DNA from: Promethearchaeota archaeon
GTDB lineage: Archaea > Asgardarchaeota > Lokiarchaeia > Sigynarchaeales > SOKP01
Direction: 5' to 3'
DNA length: 10,234 nucleotides
NCBI GenBank assembly: GCA_019057735.1
Contig: JAHLWV010000066.1
Span: 1-10,234, forward strand
Part shown: positions 1 to 5,574 of the stretch, one piece after another
Layout of the letters: the number at the start of each line of letters is the position of its first letter
Position numbering within the stretch: the first letter of the stretch is position 1
Position numbers and translations under genes: made by a program
Notes under the pieces: model-generated
Seen by the model: only the letters and a program-made list of their open reading frames with translations
Told to the model about the DNA's origin: nothing
Databases searched by the model: none

Positions 1-18
1 AAAAAAAAGATTATATTT

Positions 19-351
19 TTATAATGGTTCTGGTGCTTTCAAACCAATCATTCCCAACGCTTCAGTAATTTTTAATCGAACAACAATTTTGTATTTAAAA
101 CCTTCAATCCTTTGATATGGTACCATAGATTCATATTGCAGCATCAAATACTTTTCTAAGTTTCCTTCTTTAACATCTTGAACACCTATAATATCCATTC
201 CTTCTGGTGTTGACAATACAGCATTAGCGATAACTTCTTTTGCCAAACCTCTCACAGCCTTTTTAAATTTTTTATCCTCCTCAAGATATACTTTAGAAAT
301 TTCCTCTGCTAGATGACCCGGAAAATATGAATGAATAAACACATATGGCAT
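19..351 (-). CDS. Small conserved-looking protein of unknown function (110 aa)
   Basis: I do not recognise this family. The 110-residue product is soluble, with no signal peptide or membrane segment. It reads as a strand (residues 2-10, PYVFIHSYF), a charged helix (about 12-40), a second strand near 52-60 and a helix-strand end with KYKIVVRLK at about 86-94. That order would suit a small alpha+beta ferredoxin-like domain, but this is inference only. The start is well supported: AAGGAGGT lies 7 bases before the ATG. It is read away from the inositol cluster, and about 230 bases separate it from the fae-hps remnant. It ends 18 bases from the window edge, so any downstream partner is out of view. 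The coding call is strong; the function is unknown. Confidence 0.8.
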   Translation of the reverse strand: MPYVFIHSYFPGHLAEEISKVYLEEDKKFKKAVRGLAKEVIANAVLSTPEGMDIIGVQDVKEGNLEKYLMLQYESMVPYQRIEGFKYKIVVRLKITEALGMIGLKAPEPL

Positions 352-358
352 TGTACTT

Positions 359-366
359 ACCTCCTT
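359..366 (-). promoter_or_regulatory. Strong Shine-Dalgarno site of the 110-aa gene
   Basis: AAGGAGGT on the minus strand, 7 bases before the ATG at 351, complements the 3' end of 16S rRNA and fixes the start. It also shows that this organism uses leadered, SD-dependent translation for some genes. Confidence 0.8.
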
Positions 367-537
367 GTTTAATTAATTAAAAACTAGATAACATTCATTA
401 ATTGGAAATTTTACATTTAAGTGTTTACAATTTTGTATACCTTTTTATATCCTTCTTCTTAATAAATATTTCTGTGATTATCCGCTAAATTTAGGCCTAA
501 TCAACTTAAGTCAGATGATTTAACCTTATGAAGATAC

Positions 538-668
538 TAAATTATTCAGAAGAAAAGAAGTAAAAAGTAGGTTATTTTAATTTAATCCCATTTAGGCTTT
601 GTTACAGAGCTATCGTCATCTTCCGTGTGAATTCTTTTCAAGTCGATGTCAGAATAACCGGGGATAAT
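538..668. repeat. Direct repeat, distal copy (3' end of fae-hps plus trailing bases)
   Basis: This stretch matches 5444-5574 in the same orientation, about 25 differences over 131 positions by my hand alignment, including two short gaps. It covers the last ~28 codons of fae-hps, the stop codon and about 45 bases beyond it. Within the coding part most differences leave the amino acid unchanged, so the copy comes from a once-functional, diverged version and is not a fresh duplication. Together with the other copy it brackets the inositol gene cluster. Confidence 0.85.
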
Positions 669-671
669 AAC
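582..671 (-). pseudogene. Fae-Hps C-terminal tail remnant
   Basis: The minus-strand frame ending at 582 encodes a 29-residue tail (IIPGYSDIDLKRIHTEDDD, then SSV and a terminal KWD) that matches the end of the intact Fae-Hps protein almost residue for residue. Homology stops abruptly at about 671; what lies before it in the same frame runs into the 3' end of ino1 and does not resemble Hps. No catalytic part of either domain is present and there is no ribosome site, so this is a gene fragment. Its stop codon and trailing bases also match those of the intact gene, so the duplicated unit was DNA and not just a protein tail. Confidence 0.8.
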
Positions 672-723
672 TTTCATCCAAAACATTCTCTCGAGCAAGT
701 TTAACCATAAAATCTTAAAGTTA

Positions 724-1878
724 TTAATCAGTACTTTGTTTATTTTGCTCAATAATTGTATCAATTAAAGGGACTTTTGCTTCTGAGAAAGTTTCTATAA
801 ATTCTTCTGTAAGTTGATATGCTTCATCATCACTTAATTGTATTGGTGGATGTTTCATAAAGTACGAAGAAGGATTATATAAAACGCCCCCGTGATTTCT
901 ATCCAAAGCTAATTTTAAACATCTTATAGCATCAACGACCACTCCCGCAGAATTAGGAGAATCTTCTACCGAAAGGCGTAATTCAAGATCTATTGGAATG
1001 TCGCCAAATATGTTTCCTTCCATTCTAATAAAGCATATCTTATTATCTCTTTGCCATGGAACCCAATCACTTGGACCGATATGAATATTTTCATTTTTCA
1101 ATCGAGTTTTTGTTTGTGATTGAACAGCTTCGGTTTTTGATTGTTTTTTCGAAGCGAGTCTATGTCTATCAAGCATGTTTAAGAAATCTGTGTTCCCACC
1201 AGTATTAAGTTGATATGTACGCATGAGTTTTACACCTCGATTTTTAAAAAGGTTTGTCAATATTCGGTGGACGATTGTTGCTCCTAGTTGAGACTTAATA
1301 TCATCACCAATTATTGGTACGTTCTCCTTTTTAAATCTTTGAGCCCACATTGGATCACTCGCAATAAAGACAGGCATACAGTTTATCAGACCTACCTTTG
1401 CTTTTAAAGCACACTCCGCATAAAATTTAGCCGCTTTTTCAGAGCCTACTGGAAGATAGTTTATAAGAATTTCTGCTTTTGAAATTTTTAATTCTTGTAT
1501 TATTTCTTCTTGCGTTGATTCTTTTTGATCAGATAAAAGAAATGTATATTCTTCATTGTAATCATTCATATGATCTGCAAAACTATCTAAAATTTTACCC
1601 ATTTTAACAATAACTTCAGTTTTAGGGATATCTTTACAAAATATTTTAGTACAATTAGGTGGTTGAAAAATAGCTACCGATACATCCGTTCCAACTTTCC
1701 TACGGTCTATGTCAAAAGCTGCAACAATTTCAATGTCACTTGACAGATATCCACCAATATCCCAATGCATTAAACCAATGGCATCATTATTTGTCTTATT
1801 TTTATAATATTGTATTCCTTGAATTAAAGCACAAGCACAATTACCAAGTCCAACAATCGCAATTTTTATTTTACTAAT
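724..1878 (-). CDS. ino1: myo-Inositol-1-phosphate synthase, probable ATT start
   Basis: The enzyme converts D-glucose 6-phosphate to 1L-myo-inositol 1-phosphate with bound NAD, in the cytoplasm, as the first step of inositol synthesis. Numbered from the proposed start (384 aa), the NAD-binding loop GLGNCA is at 10-15, followed by LIQGIQYY and GLMH. GDDIKSQLGATIVHR is at about 191-205 and NTGGNTDFLNML at about 225-236. GPSDWVPW, MEGNIFGD, DSPNSAG and LDRNHGG follow in order, so the gene is complete. The first ATG in frame (1770) would delete the NAD loop and cannot be the real start. Between the preceding in-frame TGA and that loop there is no ATG, GTG or TTG. ATT at 1878, six to seven bases after GAGGTGA and sharing one base with the stop of the upstream cytidylyltransferase gene, is the best candidate. 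Translational coupling with that gene is likely. Confidence 0.93.
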   Translation of the reverse strand: MSKIKIAIVGLGNCACALIQGIQYYKNKTNNDAIGLMHWDIGGYLSSDIEIVAAFDIDRRKVGTDVSVAIFQPPNCTKIFCKDIPKTEVIVKMGKILDSFADHMNDYNEEYTFLLSDQKESTQEEIIQELKISKAEILINYLPVGSEKAAKFYAECALKAKVGLINCMPVFIASDPMWAQRFKKENVPIIGDDIKSQLGATIVHRILTNLFKNRGVKLMRTYQLNTGGNTDFLNMLDRHRLASKKQSKTEAVQSQTKTRLKNENIHIGPSDWVPWQRDNKICFIRMEGNIFGDIPIDLELRLSVEDSPNSAGVVVDAIRCLKLALDRNHGGVLYNPSSYFMKHPPIQLSDDEAYQLTEEFIETFSEAKVPLIDTIIEQNKQSTD

Positions 1879-2728
1879 ATTTATTCACCTCTGTAGCTTT
1901 CGTGTTGAATGTATTATATTCTGTGGGAATTAAACCAAAAGGATGAAGGTTAGAACTTTTATTAAAAAGTCTTTTTAGTTGACGATATTTTTTATGATCA
2001 TCAATATCTAACCAAATTGTATTCGGAAAATCAGAATAACCAACATTTAAATCTGAATGTAATGCCGATATAACAACCTCTGACACACCAAATTTATGAA
2101 AATTTGATTCAACTTTCTTACAAATTTTTTTAATACTTTTAGTCTTTAACATAAACACTCCCATATCTAGTCGGTTGTAATCCGTTAAACCCTTTCCAAT
2201 ATATATAATAGAAGAATTTTCGCCATATACTTTTGTAGCATCCTCCTTGTCGTAATATCCTTTATTATACATTGGATCGGTGGCTAAAAGAATATCTTTT
2301 TTTTTATAATTCATTATCATTTTAGAAAAAACATTTTTTGAAAAAATATGATCAGCCATCGAAAGTATAGTATATTCTGAGAAAATTGTATTAAGACCTA
2401 AAAAAAGGCTATATCCATTTTCTCTCTCTGGTATCTTATTTTCAATAATATCTAATTCAAGATTTTTTAAATCATTTGGTGATTGAGCAACAGATTTTAA
2501 AATCCTATTTTTATATTTTAATTTATTAAATATTCCACTAGTCACTACTGTTATTTTTTTAATTCCTGTTTTAGTCATTCCAGCGACAATATATCCTAAA
2601 ATATTCGAATTATTTAATTTTAAAAAATACTTTTTAAATCTACTGTCTATAAATTTAAATCGGCTAGAATACCCTGCTGCTAGAATTAAACCTTCTAGTT
2701 TATTATCATTTATCATTATAATCCACAT
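1874..2728 (-). CDS. Inositol-1-phosphate cytidylyltransferase (IPCT)
   Basis: This enzyme joins CTP and inositol 1-phosphate to give CDP-inositol and pyrophosphate. It is a nucleotidyltransferase of the MobA/sugar-nucleotide fold: the nucleotide loop LILAAGYSSRF is at 14-24 and the metal-binding SMADHIFS at 123-130. Features recalled from the archaeal IPCT family are present: RENGYSL at 102-108, DATKV near 153 and IGKGLTDYN followed by DMGVF at 167-182. The closing WLDIDD is at 229-234. Many archaeal relatives are fused to the DIPP synthase; here that partner is a separate gene at 3949. The start may be ATG 2728 or ATG 2716 (MINDNK); neither has a clear ribosome site. Its stop overlaps the proposed ino1 start by one base, so the two form an operon. 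The base composition and the protein (Lys, Asn, Ile, Tyr) are visibly more AT-driven than fae-hps. Confidence 0.85.
   Translation of the reverse strand: MWIIMINDNKLEGLILAAGYSSRFKFIDSRFKKYFLKLNNSNILGYIVAGMTKTGIKKITVVTSGIFNKLKYKNRILKSVAQSPNDLKNLELDIIENKIPERENGYSLFLGLNTIFSEYTILSMADHIFSKNVFSKMIMNYKKKDILLATDPMYNKGYYDKEDATKVYGENSSIIYIGKGLTDYNRLDMGVFMLKTKSIKKICKKVESNFHKFGVSEVVISALHSDLNVGYSDFPNTIWLDIDDHKKYRQLKRLFNKSSNLHPFGLIPTEYNTFNTKATEVNKY
1885..1892 (-). promoter_or_regulatory. Shine-Dalgarno site supporting the ATT start of ino1
   Basis: AGAGGTGA on the minus strand lies inside the last codons of the upstream gene and about 6-7 bases before the ATT at 1878. Its position favours ATT over the in-frame ATA codons at 1884 and 1869 as the initiation codon. 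Confidence 0.55.
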
Positions 2729-2759
2729 TTTTCGTTGAAATTTTTAGATTGGGAATAAA

Positions 2760-2790
2760 AGAAAGTTGTTTAGATTATAAAAATTTCAAA
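2760..2790. repeat. Imperfect direct repeat, copy 1
   Basis: This begins AGAAAGTTGTTT and continues through AATTTCAAA. It matches 3001-3030 at about 26 of 31 positions, with 12 identical bases at the start. It overlaps the presumed promoter of the cytidylyltransferase-ino1 operon, so a regulator-binding role is possible but unproven. Confidence 0.5.
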
Positions 2791-3000
2791 AATTTATTTT
2801 TTTGTTAAGCTTTTTTGCCATAACTAAGCAGATATATTCGCAAAATATTACTTTTTTCATTTCAAGAAATTTACAAAATAATTTTTGAAATTCTTTCATA
2901 TTTAAATTCCCAATTCACTCGTAATACTAATAAGATTAATAACTATATAAGTTTTGGTTTTAAATTAAGAAAATAAAAAAATCTTTTAATTAGATTAAAT

Positions 3001-3030
3001 AGAAAGTTGTTTTAATCATAATAATTCAAA
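3001..3030. repeat. Imperfect direct repeat, copy 2
   Basis: This begins AGAAAGTTGTTT and ends AATTCAAA. It is the partner of 2760-2790, about 240 bases away, and lies just after the stop of the TIM-barrel gene on the minus strand. Confidence 0.5.
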
Positions 3031-3063
3031 TAGAAAAGCGATTCATTATTGATGTAGCTTAAA

Positions 3064-3870
3064 TTATGTTTTTCCGATAACCTTATTATATAAAAAACCT
3101 AAACTTTGTAAAGTGTCTTTCAGTGATCTATTTTCAATTATTAGGTGTGTGTTTTTAAGATTTGGTACTTTAGAAAACAATTTTATATAAGGAATTGTTC
3201 CCTCTTCTAAAATTCCGTGTGTATCTTTCCCAAAATTGTTTGATAAGTGAATTCCAACTGTAGGGAGATTACAAATAAGTTTAATATCTTCTATCAATGC
3301 GTTAGAGTCAAGATAAAAGGTATTAAGGTGTCCTATATCAAGTATGAAGTATAAAGAAGGGAAAATACAATTGTAATACCGAATATCACTTAATTTTTCA
3401 ATCAAACCAGTTGTTAATGATTTTTGCCGGTTTTCAATCGCAAATGGTATTGAATAAGAGCTAGAGGTTTTTATTAATTCTGATATTGTTTTAATTTGTT
3501 GTTTATGAGCCTGTTCTTTTACTGAAGGGATATTATAAAAAGTTTCACTAATCTTTCCAGTATGTACAACAACATAAAGAGGTTTCCATGTTTTTATAAG
3601 CTCTATTTCTTTTCTCAGTATTTTACTTGAATAACACCGTATTTTATTATCTAATGAAGCAATATTTAAATCAATAAATGATAAATGGAATGAAAGTTGT
3701 AAGTTTTTTGAATATAATTTAGTAATAAGTTTTTTTGCTTTGCTTTGATGTTCTTGGAATTTAAATATGGGATTATCTAGCTGAATTTCACAAAAATCAA
3801 TATCCAAATCAATTATTGAATTTAAAATTTTTTCAAAATCCCAATTAGCACGAATTGAAATTCCTATCAC
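3064..3870 (-). CDS. Sugar-phosphate isomerase/epimerase-like TIM-barrel protein
   Basis: A 268-residue member of the xylose isomerase-like / AP endonuclease 2 TIM-barrel superfamily. Strand-end metal and active-site residues appear in the expected order: His62 (LSFHLSF), His103 (VVVHTG), Glu146 (FAIENR), Asp178 and His181 (ILDIGHLN), His208 (IHLSNN), the DTHGILEEG loop at 216-224, and Glu246 (HLIIENRS). All likely metal ligands are kept, so it is probably an active divalent-metal enzyme acting on a sugar or polyol. The substrate cannot be read from the sequence. It is a full-length domain without a signal peptide. The start is GTG at 3870, the only usual start codon after the preceding in-frame stop. 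It points the same way as the inositol operon but is 335 bases upstream of it, and it diverges from the phosphotransferase gene with a 78-base gap. An inositol or inositol-phosphate substrate is a guess from context. Confidence 0.8.
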   Translation of the reverse strand: MIGISIRANWDFEKILNSIIDLDIDFCEIQLDNPIFKFQEHQSKAKKLITKLYSKNLQLSFHLSFIDLNIASLDNKIRCYSSKILRKEIELIKTWKPLYVVVHTGKISETFYNIPSVKEQAHKQQIKTISELIKTSSSYSIPFAIENRQKSLTTGLIEKLSDIRYYNCIFPSLYFILDIGHLNTFYLDSNALIEDIKLICNLPTVGIHLSNNFGKDTHGILEEGTIPYIKLFSKVPNLKNTHLIIENRSLKDTLQSLGFLYNKVIGKT

Positions 3871-3910
3871 ACGATCATAAAGATATTAAATCCAATAAAA
3901 TTTTAGTAAT

Positions 3911-3931
3911 CTTAAATAAATAATATTATAA
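3911..3931 (+). promoter_or_regulatory. Likely TATA region of the CDP-alcohol phosphotransferase gene
   Basis: AAATAAATAATATTATAAG is centred about 25 bases before the ATG at 3949, the distance expected for an archaeal TATA box driving a transcript that starts at or next to the start codon. No Shine-Dalgarno motif precedes that ATG, which agrees with a leaderless message. The 78-base gap to the divergent GTG at 3870 probably serves both genes. Confidence 0.4.
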
Positions 3932-3948
3932 GTAAATAACTGAAAGAA

Positions 3949-4569
3949 ATGCCAGCAAAAGGAGATGGTCTGGTTTCAAATTACATAAACAGACACTTTT
4001 CTCGTCCATTAACAAGTTTAATTCTGTATTTTTGGCCAAATTGTAACCCAAATTTAATTTCTATTATATCAGCTTTAACTGGAATTACCAGTTCAATATT
4101 ATTTTGTATGAATTTTCCTATTATGGGAGGAATCCTTGTTCAAATATCAAGTATCATTGATGGTTCTGATGGGGAAGTAGCCCGTGCCAATGGGAGAACT
4201 TCTTTTTTTGGGGGTTTCTTTGACGCTGTAATGGATCGTTATGTTGATGTTTTTATATTTGTAGGTCTTACATTTTACTCTCTTAATATCCTTTTGATTA
4301 CACATGCTTTTTTATTAGGAATAATTACTATTACGGGTGCCTATTCAATAAGTTATACTGCCGCTAAAGTAGAGTTAAAAGAAGGTATTGACTTTTCCAG
4401 AACAATTCAAGGACGAGATACAAGGCTATTTCTTGTGTTTTTAGCAGGAATTTGTGCATTTTTTACAGATTGGGCAATTCCAGTATGCTTAATTTCAATT
4501 TCAATTCTAACTCATGTATCTGTTATTTTAAGAATCAATCAAGTTAGAAAAAAAAAGGATTTTGAATAA
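3949..4569 (+). CDS. CDP-alcohol phosphatidyltransferase family protein, DIPP-synthase type
   Basis: This integral membrane enzyme transfers a phosphoalcohol from a CDP-linked donor. The family signature is exact: Asp71, Asp74-Gly75, Ala78-Arg79, Gly88, Asp92 and Asp96 (IIDGSDGEVAR, then FFGGFFDAVMDR). The N-terminal KGDGLVSNYINRHFS resembles the start of the di-myo-inositol-phosphate-phosphate synthase half of the archaeal bifunctional IPCT/DIPPS. Hydrophobic segments near 35-70, 98-130 and 158-193 suggest about six membrane spans, usual for this family at 206 residues. The cytidylyltransferase and ino1 nearby argue for CDP-inositol plus inositol phosphate giving phosphorylated di-myo-inositol phosphate. 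An archaetidylinositol-phosphate synthase using CDP-archaeol is the alternative, but that route does not need the cytidylyltransferase. No dedicated phosphatase for the last step is in the window. The C-terminus is a Lys-rich cytoplasmic tail. Confidence 0.85.
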   Translation: MPAKGDGLVSNYINRHFSRPLTSLILYFWPNCNPNLISIISALTGITSSILFCMNFPIMGGILVQISSIIDGSDGEVARANGRTSFFGGFFDAVMDRYVDVFIFVGLTFYSLNILLITHAFLLGIITITGAYSISYTAAKVELKEGIDFSRTIQGRDTRLFLVFLAGICAFFTDWAIPVCLISISILTHVSVILRINQVRKKKDFE

Positions 4570-4630
4570 TATATTTTATATACTCTTGAAAAAAGCGTTA
4601 AAAAATTTAAATTGTAATTAGAGTTTTCAT

Positions 4631-4769
4631 AATTAATAATACGACACCAAATTGTGTGTTACTCACATCATTACGGCATAGTGGTACCTTAAATATGTAT
4701 CCTCCAGTGAAATGAACCACTAACTATGGTCTGCTGAGGTGTCATAACCAGATGTGGAAATTATTAATT
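4631..4769 (+). ncRNA. Candidate structured RNA of unknown family (strand uncertain)
   Basis: Between two convergent genes lies a strongly self-complementary stretch. The outer helix is a perfect 10 bp (4631-4640 with 4760-4769). Inside are GACACC 4643-4648 with GGTGTC 4738-4743, CGGCA 4674-4678 with TGCTG 4732-4736 (one wobble), and TAGTGGT 4679-4685 with ACCACTA 4716-4722. A short hairpin TGTG/CACA sits at 4653-4667. CACATC 4664-4669 can instead pair with GATGTG 4751-4756, which would form a pseudoknot. The core is less AT-rich than its flanks and codes for nothing obvious. A T-run follows on the plus strand (4767-4777), so a terminator for the phosphotransferase transcript is one reading. 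A small RNA, a riboswitch-like fold or the ends of a mini-element are others. It matches no family I can name. Confidence 0.35.
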
Positions 4770-4814
4770 TTTCTTTCATCAAAAAAAAAATTTATATAAA
4801 AAGAAATCACGTTT

Positions 4815-5153
4815 TTAATCATATTCTAACGATTTATAACAAAACCACCAATCATAGCCGTTAAATTCCTTAGATCTTTGTTCTGCTGTTCCTTCATCTG
4901 TTGGTGGTGGTATTATAACTTGCCGACCAATTAATTCGTTTTTTGGCCAATTTGCTGGAATTGCTACATTCTCTTCGTCTGCAATTTTCAGTGCTTTAAC
5001 AATTCTAATAATCTCATCTATGTTTCGGCCAATTTCTTGTGGATAAAAGAGAATTAGCCTAATTGTTCCATTTGGATCAACAATAAAGACAGCTCTAATA
5101 GTATTAGGTCCTTTACCAGGATGTATCATTTCAAGTTTAGTGGCGATATTATT
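4815..5153 (-). pseudogene. Truncated 1-Cys/Prx6-type peroxiredoxin (C-terminal half)
   Basis: The reading frame encodes the C-terminal half of an archaeal thioredoxin peroxidase: [52 protein letters not shown] and a closing DWWFCYK. Full-length relatives are roughly 210-250 residues; only 104 follow the first ATG (5129). Similarity continues about eight codons before that ATG (NNIATKLE), so the ATG is internal to the old gene. Farther upstream the frame stays open to a stop near 5240, but it shows no peroxidase sequence. The thioredoxin-like half and the peroxidatic cysteine motif (PVCTTE type) are missing. Without that cysteine it cannot reduce peroxides. The remaining Cys in WWFC matches the C-terminal cysteine region of the Aeropyrum-type enzymes. 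A short expressed product cannot be excluded, but decay is more likely. Confidence 0.75.
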
Positions 5154-5245
5154 ACTATTTATTGAATAACTTATGATTATTAAGATATAAATTAAATTAA
5201 AAAAAGAATGAATAATAGAATGAGGTACATAAATTTTGTTTTACT

Positions 5246-5440
5246 TTACATAACCTCGATTTTGGTGGATTTAGATAGATTTTCCAAGATTATTTCCCTT
5301 AATAAAGGTGTTTCGATAGATAAGAGATTTTCTTCGATGAATCCTCCTAAATCTAAACCTTCAATACCCCTTCCAAGTGTGATAAAGTCTTGACCACAGA
5401 GGATGCCTGATAAATGAATTACTAATTTAATCGTAGGCAT
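5246..5440 (-). CDS. Doubtful short ORF (64 aa), possibly a gene fragment
   Basis: The product starts MPTIKLVIHLSGILCG and ends STKIEV-Met. Its pattern is an opening strand, a short turn, then an amphipathic stretch (GGFIEENLLSIE). This recalls the first two thirds of a ubiquitin-like MoaD/ThiS protein, but the resemblance is weak and the closing Gly-Gly of that family is absent. There is no ribosome site before the ATG at 5440. It lies between the proximal copy of the 131 bp repeat and the truncated peroxiredoxin, so it may be another fragment at a rearrangement point. Codon structure alone does not settle whether it is expressed. Confidence 0.3.
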   Translation of the reverse strand: MPTIKLVIHLSGILCGQDFITLGRGIEGLDLGGFIEENLLSIETPLLREIILENLSKSTKIEVM

Positions 5441-5443
5441 TTA

Positions 5444-5574
5444 TAAATTATTTAGAAGAAAAAAAGTAAAAAGGGGGGTTTTTTAATTAATCCCATGAAG
5501 CTTTTTTTACGGAATTATCGTCATCTTCCGTATGGATTCTCTTTAAGTCAATATCAGAATAACCTGGAATGATA
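5444..5574. repeat. Direct repeat, proximal copy (3' end of intact fae-hps)
   Basis: This is the partner of 538-668, in the same orientation and about 4.9 kb away. It contains the last codons of the intact fae-hps gene, its stop and about 45 trailing bases. The similarity ends on both sides at equivalent points in the two copies. This is the arrangement expected of two attachment-site halves, or of a duplicated gene end. Confidence 0.85.

Larger units (their letters stand above)
2729..3063. other. 335-base intergenic stretch, very AT-rich, no gene seen
   Basis: This lies between the cytidylyltransferase start and the TIM-barrel gene's stop. I see no credible gene. It holds an imperfect direct repeat near each end (listed separately). 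It also has a possible hairpin at 2860-2890: TTTCAAGAAATT pairs with AATTTTTGAAA, giving eleven pairs with one bulge and one wobble around an 8-base loop. A minus-strand TTTTTATAA at about 2777-2785 could be a TATA box for the cytidylyltransferase-ino1 operon. That would place the start of transcription some 25-30 bases before the ATG. In DNA this AT-rich, such boxes arise easily by chance. Confidence 0.5.

Noticed and set aside
672..764. N-terminal part of the 60-codon minus-strand frame ending at 582, as a separate gene
   Set aside because: Upstream of the Fae-Hps-like tail this frame overlaps the ino1 3' end in another frame, has no ribosome site and resembles nothing. Only the tail is meaningful.
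724..4569. Taking the CDP-inositol genes as proof of a hyperthermophile
   Set aside because: Di-myo-inositol phosphate is typical of thermophiles, but the acceptor of this phosphotransferase is unproven and the segment may have been acquired. The growth temperature cannot be deduced.
4715..4769. TPP-riboswitch-like letters (CTGAGG ... ACCAGATGTGG)
   Set aside because: The similarity is to short strings only. The paired helices and the conserved core of the thiamine pyrophosphate aptamer are not present, and no thiamine gene follows.
5208..5393. Plus-strand open frame of 61 codons
   Set aside because: No ribosome site or family resemblance, and it overlaps the 64-codon minus-strand frame. 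It looks like a chance frame.
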